A program made the translations under genes and the position numbers. 5,607 nucleotides of DNA from Bacteroidota bacterium (lineage in GTDB: Bacteria > Bacteroidota > Bacteroidia > Chitinophagales > LD1): positions 1-5,607 of the forward strand of contig JAFDYM010000353.1 in the NCBI GenBank assembly GCA_018267435.1, read 5' to 3'. A model generated the notes under the pieces. The model had not been told where the DNA came from and did no database searches. It was given only the letters and a program-made list of their open reading frames with translations. Shown here piece by piece: positions 1 through 5,607 of the stretch (its first letter is position 1; each line of letters begins with the position of its first letter).

Positions 1-32
1 CAGATATATTTTAAACCAATGCGATTATTTTG

Positions 33-48
33 AGTATAGCTAGTATAG
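33..48. repeat. Short tandem-like direct repeat downstream of priA
   Basis: AGTATAG occurs twice (33-39 and 42-48) with a 9-base period in the 78-base stretch after the priA stop. The stretch is AT-rich and holds no coding frame, hairpin with T-run or tRNA-like structure that I can see. The repeat is short enough to be chance. Confidence 0.3.
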
Positions 49-78
49 TAAGAGAAAGTAATGGGAGGGAAGTAGTGC

Positions 79-2529
79 TTACGGGTCTACATCTATACTC
101 ACGTCGGTGCTGCGCAGGTCACCTACCGTTTTCATTCTATCTAGCACTTCCTGCAGGGCATGCTTGGCAGGGGTAAGGTCCTTGCTTTGCTTGCTGCTCT
201 TTATCATAGCCTCTCGTATATAGTAGTTGTTTATTTTACTTACAAAGGGCTGGGCCGGGCCGAGTACTATGCCTTGCTTAAATTTTCGTGTTTCGTTTAC
301 TACATATAGTGCTGCTTGCTCTACCGCTTGCACTTTTTTATGTTCTAGGGTTATTTCTACCATGCGTGTGTATGGCGGGTAGCCAAATTGGCGGCGGTGA
401 AGCAGCTCCCTCTCGTACATACGTTTGTAGTCGTGATTCAGCACGTCCTGTATTACAGGGTGGCTAGGGTCGGCTGTTTGTATTACCACGCGCCCGCGCT
501 TTTGTTTGCGACCTGCGCGACCTGCCACCTGCTGCATTAGCTGAAAAGCACGTTCGTGCGAGCGGTAACCTGGATGGTGTATCAACTGGTCGGCATTTAT
601 GATGCCTACTAGGCTTACGTGGTCAAAGTCAAGCCCCTTGGTTACCATCTGTGTGCCTACCAATATATCTACCTCTCGGTTTTCAAACTTTGCTATTACA
701 TCGGCATAGCCGTTTTTGGTGCGCGTAGCGTCATAGTCAAGCCTGCTTACCTTGGCCGATGGAAATAGTTCCGCTATCTCATCTTCTATCTTCTCGGTAC
801 CCATGCCCACTATATCAAGGTCAATAGCTCCGCAGGCCTTGCATTTCATCGTCACCTTCTCGAAGTACCCGCAGTAGTGGCACACCAATTGGTTTTGAAA
901 TTTGTGATAGGTGAGACTTACATCGCAGTTTTTGCACTTGTTTACGTGGTTGCAGGTTTTGCATACCTGGTAGTTGGCAAAGCCTCGGCGGTTAATAAAC
1001 AGAATTACCTGTTCTTTATTCTGCAAGGCCATGCTTATTTCCTCTACCAATATAGGTGTAAAACTACCCTGCATTTTCTTCTGCCTAGTGTAGTTGCGTA
1101 TGTTGGCTACTATAAACTCTGGCATCTCTACACCGCTATAGCGGTTATTAAGCGTTACCAAGCCGTACTTGCCTGTATCGCAGTTAAACCTTGTTTCTAC
1201 CGATGGCGTGGCTGTGCCTAGCAGTACCTTGGCATCGAAGTAATGAGCCAATAATATAGCTGCATCGCGCCCATGGTAGCGCGGCGCAGGTGTTACTTGT
1301 TTCAAAGCCTGGTCATGTTCTTCATCCACTATCACCAAACCTAAATCGCTATATGGTAGAAATACTGCAGAGCGGGCGCCTATCACAATCTTGTATTCGT
1401 TGTGTAGCACCTTGTTCCATATCTCTACACGCTCATTATGGTTGAACTTGCTGTGGTATATACCCACCACATTGCCGAATACCTTGCGCAAGCGGTTAAT
1501 GATTTGGGCAGTCAAGGCAATCTCTGGCAGTATGTATGCCACTTGCTTGCCTTGGTCTATCAACTCATTTATCTTCTCCATATACACTTGCGTTTTACCG
1601 CTGCCGGTTACGCCGTGTAGTAGCACTACCTGCTTATCGGCAAAGTGCTCGTTTATCTGCCTTAGTGCCTCCGCCTGTTCTTCGCTTAGGGTAGGTACTT
1701 CAGTTTGCTCTTGCTGAAAGTTGCCCAAACGGCTTACTTCCATTTTAAACTCTTCGAACACGCCCTTATCTACCAGGCGTTTCAACACGCTGGCATCTAC
1801 CTTGGCAAGGGTAAGCAGTTCGCTCTTTTTTATGTATTTGGTTTTGCGACCTAATTGCGTCCAAGCCAATAGTAGTTCTACTTGCTTGGGTGCGCGGCTC
1901 ATTTCGGTGTAGAGGGCCTCTAGCTTATCATCGCTGTTGTAAGCTTCGTTCATGCGAACGTAGGTTTCGGTACGCACCTTAAACTTCTCTACCAGTTCCT
2001 CATTGCTTATAGCTATGCCAAGGTTGAACAGCACCCGCAGAAATGGATAAACATTCCGTTTCTTAAGCAAGTCCTGTATCTGCGGTACCTTTAGTTCATT
2101 CTGCGCACGTAATGCTTGCACTATTAGGAACTCATCATCAGTCAGACCCTCAAAGTCCCCTTCATAATTATCGTTCAGTTTTATTACAGTTTCGCTACTT
2201 ATCTTCAAACCAGCGGGCAAGGCCGCATTCATTACCTCTCCTTCGGTACACATGTAGTAGCTAGCCATCCACTTCCAAAACTTCAACTGCGTTTCGGTTA
2301 CTATGGCATCCTCTTCAGCTAAGCCTTCTATCAGCTTAGCTTCAACGGCTGGCTTCGTGTTGTGTATGCGCTTAATAATGGCAGAGTAAAACCTGTTCTT
2401 GCCAAACTGTACTATTACGCGTTGCCCTATCTTTATGAACTCTACCAAATCGAAAGGCACTGCATAGGTATATGCCTGCGGCAGCGCCAAAGGAAGGATA
2501 ACATCGATATAGGTGGTTTGATTGCTCAT
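79..2529 (-). CDS. priA: Primosomal protein N', PriA helicase
   Basis: PriA is a superfamily 2, 3'-to-5' DNA helicase that recognises stalled or collapsed forks and D-loops and starts reloading of the replicative helicase. The 816-residue protein is complete. The N-terminal 3' DNA-binding domain begins with YIDVILPLALPQAYTY (7-22), a winged-helix/linker region follows, then the ATPase core: Walker A GVTGSGKT (306-313), DEEH (402-405), GTATPS (438-443), FINRRGF (511-517), VGTQMVTKGLDF (624-635) and QQVAGRAGR (666-674). Between the helicase lobes lie eight cysteines for two zinc ions: C523, C526, C532, C535, C550, C553, C563 and C566. The C-terminal domain includes GYPPYTRM (716-723) and LGPAQPFVSKINNYYI (756-771). 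It is longer than the 732-residue E. coli protein, mostly ahead of Walker A. The ATG at 2529 places the family motif at the usual distance from the start. All helicase and zinc residues expected are present, so it should be active. The gap upstream leaves room for its own promoter, but none is clear. Confidence 0.97.
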   Translation of the reverse strand: MSNQTTYIDVILPLALPQAYTYAVPFDLVEFIKIGQRVIVQFGKNRFYSAIIKRIHNTKPAVEAKLIEGLAEEDAIVTETQLKFWKWMASYYMCTEGEVMNAALPAGLKISSETVIKLNDNYEGDFEGLTDDEFLIVQALRAQNELKVPQIQDLLKKRNVYPFLRVLFNLGIAISNEELVEKFKVRTETYVRMNEAYNSDDKLEALYTEMSRAPKQVELLLAWTQLGRKTKYIKKSELLTLAKVDASVLKRLVDKGVFEEFKMEVSRLGNFQQEQTEVPTLSEEQAEALRQINEHFADKQVVLLHGVTGSGKTQVYMEKINELIDQGKQVAYILPEIALTAQIINRLRKVFGNVVGIYHSKFNHNERVEIWNKVLHNEYKIVIGARSAVFLPYSDLGLVIVDEEHDQALKQVTPAPRYHGRDAAILLAHYFDAKVLLGTATPSVETRFNCDTGKYGLVTLNNRYSGVEMPEFIVANIRNYTRQKKMQGSFTPILVEEISMALQNKEQVILFINRRGFANYQVCKTCNHVNKCKNCDVSLTYHKFQNQLVCHYCGYFEKVTMKCKACGAIDLDIVGMGTEKIEDEIAELFPSAKVSRLDYDATRTKNGYADVIAKFENREVDILVGTQMVTKGLDFDHVSLVGIINADQLIHHPGYRSHERAFQLMQQVAGRAGRKQKRGRVVIQTADPSHPVIQDVLNHDYKRMYERELLHRRQFGYPPYTRMVEITLEHKKVQAVEQAALYVVNETRKFKQGIVLGPAQPFVSKINNYYIREAMIKSSKQSKDLTPAKHALQEVLDRMKTVGDLRSTDVSIDVDP

Positions 2530-2574
2530 GCAGCAGGCTTACGAAAATAACGAATACCGCTAACAATTTATTAT

Positions 2575-2615
2575 AGAGTTGAGAGCTAGCCCAAAGGCCG
2601 ATGGTGTTTAACTCT
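2575..2615 (-). other. Weak two-tier inverted repeat in the gap before priA
   Basis: The 132-base gap between the glycosyltransferase stop (2662) and the priA start (2529) contains a perfect 6-base inverted repeat, AGAGTT/AACTCT on the minus strand, separated by 29 bases. Inside it a second small stem, GGCC/GGCT with a TTTG loop and one G-T pair, can form. No T-run follows it, so it is a poor intrinsic terminator. It could be a leader structure for priA or mere chance. Nothing else in this gap is convincing. Confidence 0.2.
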
Positions 2616-2661
2616 TTGTGCTCTTTATGAAAACCTTAGCGTTATTGGTGGTTAAATGCAG

Positions 2662-3393
2662 TTATTTTCTATAGCTATTGAAGAAACTATACCACTGCAT
2701 TTTAAGTACGCCTAGCATACCTTCGGTAATAATGTTCTTGCTCATCTTCGATACGCCTTGTACGCGCTCGGTAAATATGATAGGCACTTCTGTTATTTTA
2801 AAGCCTAGCTTTTTAGCTGCAAACTTCATTTCTATTTGAAAAGCATAACCTACAAAGCGTATCTTATCAAGGTCTATTGTCTCTAGCACTTGGCGTTTAT
2901 AGCACATAAAGCCCGCAGTAGGGTCGCTAATGCCTATCCAGGTTATCATGTTAACGTATACCGATGCACCACGGCTAATAAATATCCTATCGGCTGGCCA
3001 GTTCACAAATCCGCCACCTGGTACATATCGGCTTCCTACAGCTATATCGTTGCCGCCCTTGGCGCAGGCATCGTATAGACGAATCAAATCATCGGGGTTG
3101 TGGCTAAAGTCGCAGTCCATTTCGAAAACGTACTGGTAGCCGTGCTGTAGTGCCCACTTAAAGCCTGCTATGTAAGCAGTACCCAAGCCTAGCTTGCCGC
3201 TACGCTGCATTAAGTGCAGTTTGCCATTAAATTCTTGTTGCAATTCCTTCACCTTATCGGCAGTGCCATCGGGCGAACCATCGTCTACTATCAACAAATG
3301 GAACTCCTTTGGCAATGAAAATACCTTGCGCACCATCTTTTCGATGTTGCCCATTTCGTTATAGGTAGGTATTATTACTATGCTATCGGCCAA
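2662..3393 (-). CDS. DPM1-like family 2 glycosyltransferase, probable polyprenol-phosphate mannose synthase
   Basis: GT-A fold glycosyltransferase of family GT2. Numbered from the TTG at 3393 (243 residues), it shows PTYNE at 9-13, VDDGSPDGT at 36-44, the metal-binding DxD in MDCDFSHNP (92-100, D93 and D95), GSRY at 120-123, DPTAGF at 157-162 and the late FTERVQGVSKMS at 207-218. This order is that of dolichyl/polyprenyl-phosphate mannosyltransferases, which move mannose from GDP-mannose to a lipid phosphate at the inner face of the membrane. It has no C-terminal membrane segments, so it matches the short soluble DPM1 type rather than the anchored GtrB/ArnC type. Substrate sugar and acceptor are inferred. 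No ATG opens the frame. A GTG at 3444 adds 17 residues (MASRFTFVVH...) unlike the family, whereas TTG gives MADSIVIIPTYNE, the usual family beginning, so TTG is preferred. The gene lies 76 bases after the exonuclease stop (25 if GTG is used). Confidence 0.85.
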   Translation of the reverse strand: MADSIVIIPTYNEMGNIEKMVRKVFSLPKEFHLLIVDDGSPDGTADKVKELQQEFNGKLHLMQRSGKLGLGTAYIAGFKWALQHGYQYVFEMDCDFSHNPDDLIRLYDACAKGGNDIAVGSRYVPGGGFVNWPADRIFISRGASVYVNMITWIGISDPTAGFMCYKRQVLETIDLDKIRFVGYAFQIEMKFAAKKLGFKITEVPIIFTERVQGVSKMSKNIITEGMLGVLKMQWYSFFNSYRK

Positions 3394-3422
3394 GTGGTTC
3401 AAGGTTTCAGAAACGTGAACGA

Positions 3423-3430
3423 CAAATGTA
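3423..3430 (-). promoter_or_regulatory. Candidate Bacteroidota -7 promoter element
   Basis: The minus strand reads TACATTTG here, an exact match to the TAnnTTTG -7 consensus of the Bacteroidota primary sigma factor. The expected TTG near -33 is not clear: about 19-21 bases upstream there is only a T-rich TTTCC. Transcription would begin near base 3416-3413 and give a leader of roughly 20 bases before the TTG codon at 3393. The element lies inside the 17-codon extension that a GTG start at 3444 would add. Eight-base matches with two free positions arise by chance, so this is tentative. Confidence 0.35.
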
Positions 3431-3469
3431 AACCTTGACGCCACTAATAGGAAACATGTAAGAGAATTT

Positions 3470-4279
3470 TTATTTTTTTCTGAACTGGTCGCGCATATCC
3501 TTCAGCTTCTGTTTGGTGTGCATGGCAAAGTCGCCATCTAGCATCCAGTTGTAATAACCTGGGTCGCTGCGCAGCACATCTTCTACCAAGCGGCCTTTGT
3601 ATTTACCAAAGTTGAACACAGGCCTATCATTCATATATACAAAGCGGCGACCGCTATCTATTATACGCTCCTCGTTGCTTATATCATGCAGGGCGCGTAT
3701 GTCGGCACCCTTTAGTTCTTCGTAGCGGTTAATCTGTGCCAGTAATACTTCAAGTGTGGCAACTGTATCTGCCTCGGCATTGTGCGCATTGTCTAGGTTC
3801 TTATTACAGTAAAATTTGTAAGCCGCCTCAAGCGTGCGCTTCTCGAAGTGTGTGAAAATACGGTGCACATCTACCAATGCACGGGTATCCAAATTCAGGT
3901 TGCACTCGCAGCGTATAAACTCCTCTAGCAACAATGGTACATCGAACTTATTACTGTTAAAGCCTGCCAAGTCGCAAGGGTCTAGGTATTCAAATATCTC
4001 TTGCGCTTTATCTTTAAAGGTTGGGGCAGTTACTACATCCTCGTCGTATATGCCGTGTATAATACTTGCCTCGGCAGGTATGGGTATGGTAGGGTTAAGC
4101 CTATAGTTCCTTGTTTCGCGCGTGCCATCTACGTTTAAGCGCACTATGCACAGGTCTATAATACGGTCCTTCACATAGTCTATGCCTGTGCTTTCTATAT
4201 CAAACACTGCCAATGGCCTGCGCAGTTGCAGGCTAGGCGCTTTAGCGGCAAACAAATCCATTTGGCTCAACTCACTCAT
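3470..4279 (-). CDS. DEDDh 3'-5' exonuclease with ExoX-like C-terminal domain
   Basis: A 269-residue exonuclease of the DnaQ/DEDDh superfamily, expected to remove nucleotides from DNA (or RNA) 3' ends with two metal ions. All five catalytic positions are visible: D27 and E29 in Exo I (FDIESTG, 26-32), D113 in Exo II (GFNSNKFDVPLL, 106-117), and H166 and D171 in Exo III (NAHNAEADT, 164-172). After the nuclease fold a separate segment at about 213-260 carries FNFGKYKGR (222-230) and DPGYYNWML (239-247), the pattern of the small C-terminal domain found in exodeoxyribonuclease X-like proteins. No signal peptide or membrane segment is seen, so it is cytoplasmic. The ATG start is well supported by its overlap with the mpl stop codon. 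It could serve as a proofreading-like or repair nuclease; the sequence does not tell which. It lacks the polymerase and PHP regions of PolC and the GIY-YIG domain of some epsilon-like proteins. The family call is firm; the exact role is open. Confidence 0.92.
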   Translation of the reverse strand: MSELSQMDLFAAKAPSLQLRRPLAVFDIESTGIDYVKDRIIDLCIVRLNVDGTRETRNYRLNPTIPIPAEASIIHGIYDEDVVTAPTFKDKAQEIFEYLDPCDLAGFNSNKFDVPLLLEEFIRCECNLNLDTRALVDVHRIFTHFEKRTLEAAYKFYCNKNLDNAHNAEADTVATLEVLLAQINRYEELKGADIRALHDISNEERIIDSGRRFVYMNDRPVFNFGKYKGRLVEDVLRSDPGYYNWMLDGDFAMHTKQKLKDMRDQFRKK

Positions 4280-4281
4280 TA
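4277..4281 (-). promoter_or_regulatory. TAATG stop/start overlap (translational coupling)
   Basis: On the minus strand the TAA stop of mpl (4281-4279) shares its last base with the ATG of the exonuclease gene (4279-4277). Upstream of the ATG there is only a weak AGGA immediately before it, too close to act as a good Shine-Dalgarno. Inference: ribosomes finishing mpl probably re-initiate here, so the exonuclease would be co-transcribed and coupled to mpl. Confidence 0.75.
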
Positions 4282-5607
4282 TCCTAGTATATGTTTTGAA
4301 AGCTCATCAATGTTCAATCCCGAAAAGTTGCCCGAGCTCATTAGCAGCAAGTTTGCATTGCTCCAATTTTGCTCTAGTAAAAACTCGTTCAGGCTTTCTT
4401 TATCGGTAAATATATGTAATGCATGGTTACCGAAGGCTTCGCGTACAAAGCTCTCCTTCAGCACCGGCATCTTTTTGTGTTCAAAGGTTTCTTTATCAAA
4501 GAACACCACCGCCAAATCGGCATTATCCATACTGCCATCATATTGGCTTAGGAACTCCTTATTCAAGCTACTGAAAGTATGTAGCTCCATTACTGCAACA
4601 AGGTCGCGCTGCGGGTATTGGTTTTTAGCCGCATTTACGGTAGCCGTCAACTTGCTAGGCGAGTGCGCAAAGTCCTTATAAATCAAGCTACGCTCGTTAC
4701 CCGCTACAAACTGCATACGGTTAGCCGCACCTTCAAAAGTTTGTATGGCTTTGTAGAAGTCTTCATCAAACACACCCAACTCGTTGCACACGTTTTTGGC
4801 ACCTGCAATGTTCTGCAAGTTATGCTCGCCGAACACCTTTAGCGGTATATCGCCAAAGTCACGTGTTAAGTATGTAACGTTATTGCGTATGGTGTAGTCG
4901 TGCGTATCGTAAGGACGGGTACGTGCCTTGGCATCGTAGTCTTTGAATATTTTCTGTAGCTCTTCATCTTGGCTATACCAAGTTAAAAAGCCCCATTCCT
5001 CCATGCTGTAGGCAAACTTCTTGAACTGCTCTACATAGTCGTCGTAATCAGGAAACACATTAATGTGGTCCCAAGCCACGCCCGTTATCAAAGCCACATT
5101 CGGCTTATAGAACATGAACTTGCTTTCGCGGTTTATAGGCGAGGCTAGGTACTCATCCCCCTCTAGCACTATTATCGGTGCATTCTCGGTAATCTTTACA
5201 CTGGTATCGAAGCCCTTCACCTTCGCCCCCACCATATAGTCAAAGTCGAAGCCGCTTTCTTTCAGCACATGCATTACCATGCTTGTAATGGTGGTTTTGC
5301 CGTGGCTACCGGCTATCACTACGCGCTGTTTTTTCTTCGATACTTCGTATATGTACTCAGGGAAAGAGTATATAGTTATGCCCAACTCTTGCGCACGCAC
5401 TAGCTCCACATTATCCTCGCGGGCATGCATACCAAGTATTACGGCGTCTATATCTTCGGTTATGTTATCGGCATTAAAACCAATATTGGCTGGCATTATA
5501 CCCTCGCGCTCCAAGTTGCCCTTAGCAGGTTCAATTATCTTATCGTCGCTGCCTGTTACATCGTTGCCCTTGCGCTTTAGCACTATGGCCAAGTTATGCA
5601 TTACCGC
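4279..5607 (-). CDS. mpl: Mpl-type UDP-N-acetylmuramate:L-alanyl-gamma-D-glutamyl-meso-diaminopimelate ligase, 5'-partial
   Basis: Cytoplasmic, ATP-dependent Mur ligase of murein recycling. By family knowledge it joins recovered L-Ala-gamma-D-Glu-meso-DAP tripeptide to UDP-MurNAc, bypassing MurC, MurD and MurE. Counting from the first Met in the window (base 5601), the frame shows the Rossmann-like N-terminal part with VTGSDD at 15-20, the ATP P-loop GSHGKTT at 98-104 (Ser where GTHGKT is usual), EGDEY at 147-151, the central-domain AWDHI at 176-180, GEHNLQNIAGA at 258-268, and the C-terminal-domain DFAHSP at 310-315. The RESKF stretch after EGDEY (158-162) resembles Mpl more than MurC. The frame stays open to the window edge: two more codons (Ala-Val) precede that Met, giving A-V-M-H-N, the end of the N-terminal glycine-rich nucleotide loop. 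The true start is therefore outside, probably only some 10-15 residues away. First gene of an apparent operon; its TAA overlaps the next ATG. MurC is the main alternative, less likely. Confidence 0.9.
   Translation of the reverse strand, partial: AVMHNLAIVLKRKGNDVTGSDDKIIEPAKGNLEREGIMPANIGFNADNITEDIDAVILGMHAREDNVELVRAQELGITIYSFPEYIYEVSKKKQRVVIAGSHGKTTITSMVMHVLKESGFDFDYMVGAKVKGFDTSVKITENAPIIVLEGDEYLASPINRESKFMFYKPNVALITGVAWDHINVFPDYDDYVEQFKKFAYSMEEWGFLTWYSQDEELQKIFKDYDAKARTRPYDTHDYTIRNNVTYLTRDFGDIPLKVFGEHNLQNIAGAKNVCNELGVFDEDFYKAIQTFEGAANRMQFVAGNERSLIYKDFAHSPSKLTATVNAAKNQYPQRDLVAVMELHTFSSLNKEFLSQYDGSMDNADLAVVFFDKETFEHKKMPVLKESFVREAFGNHALHIFTDKESLNEFLLEQNWSNANLLLMSSGNFSGLNIDELSKHILG

Noticed and set aside
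877..1221. 114-codon open frame on the plus strand within priA
   Set aside because: It lies antisense to the zinc-binding and helicase region of a clearly coding gene, and its translation looks like no known protein; it is a shadow frame.
2542..2549. TATTTTCG on the minus strand as a priA -7 promoter element
   Set aside because: One mismatch to TAnnTTTG, no TTG at the proper spacing (the nearest is only 14 bases away), and it would leave a leader of only a few bases before the ATG.
2372..2566. Minus-strand frame starting upstream of priA (64 codons)
   Set aside because: It overlaps the conserved N-terminus of PriA in another frame and has no recognisable content.
3467..3479. T-rich run on the plus strand as an intrinsic terminator
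   Set aside because: On the transcribed minus-strand sense it is an A-run rather than a U-run, it codes for the lysine-rich end of the exonuclease, and no stem precedes it.
4226..4681. 151-codon open frame on the plus strand opposite the mpl 3' part
   Set aside because: It runs antisense through conserved Mpl sequence and across the mpl/exonuclease junction, with no family motif. Its length follows from the codon usage of the real genes.
1..5607. A novel defence, mobile or biosynthetic system
   Set aside because: All four genes fall into well-known housekeeping families with intact motifs. There are no repeats, integrase-like genes or unusual base composition to suggest an inserted element.

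Overview
The window carries four genes, all on the minus strand and tightly packed. Read in the direction of transcription (right to left) they are: a Mur-ligase-family peptidoglycan recycling ligase (Mpl type, 5' end cut off by the window edge), a DEDDh 3'-5' exonuclease with an ExoX-like C-terminal domain, a DPM1-like family 2 glycosyltransferase (probable polyprenol-phosphate mannose synthase), and the primosomal helicase PriA. All are long, intact, single-copy housekeeping-type genes. I see no RNA gene, mobile element, CRISPR array or obvious sign of recent transfer.

The sequence suggests a member of the Bacteroidota, perhaps of the Chitinophagia/Sphingobacteriia side, with moderate GC content. 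The grounds are the protein flavour (the Mpl form beginning A-V-M-H-N, the 816-residue PriA, the soluble DPM1-like transferase), the lack of strong Shine-Dalgarno sequences, and one good match to the Bacteroidota -7 promoter element TAnnTTTG. Placement below phylum is a guess.

Layout: 4279-5607 is mpl (partial); 3470-4279 is the exonuclease, whose ATG overlaps the mpl stop codon in a TAATG junction, so the two are probably translationally coupled. The glycosyltransferase follows at 2662-3393 (TTG start preferred; a GTG at 3444 would add 17 residues), with a possible promoter of its own just upstream. After a 132-base gap comes priA at 79-2529. The last 78 bases hold no gene that I can see.

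The genes do not form one pathway. Mpl recycles murein tripeptide, the transferase probably loads mannose onto a lipid carrier for envelope or protein glycosylation, and PriA and the exonuclease act on DNA. I read this as an ordinary core-genome stretch. No previously undescribed system is evident, and the points worth a second look concern start sites, gene junctions and codon usage.
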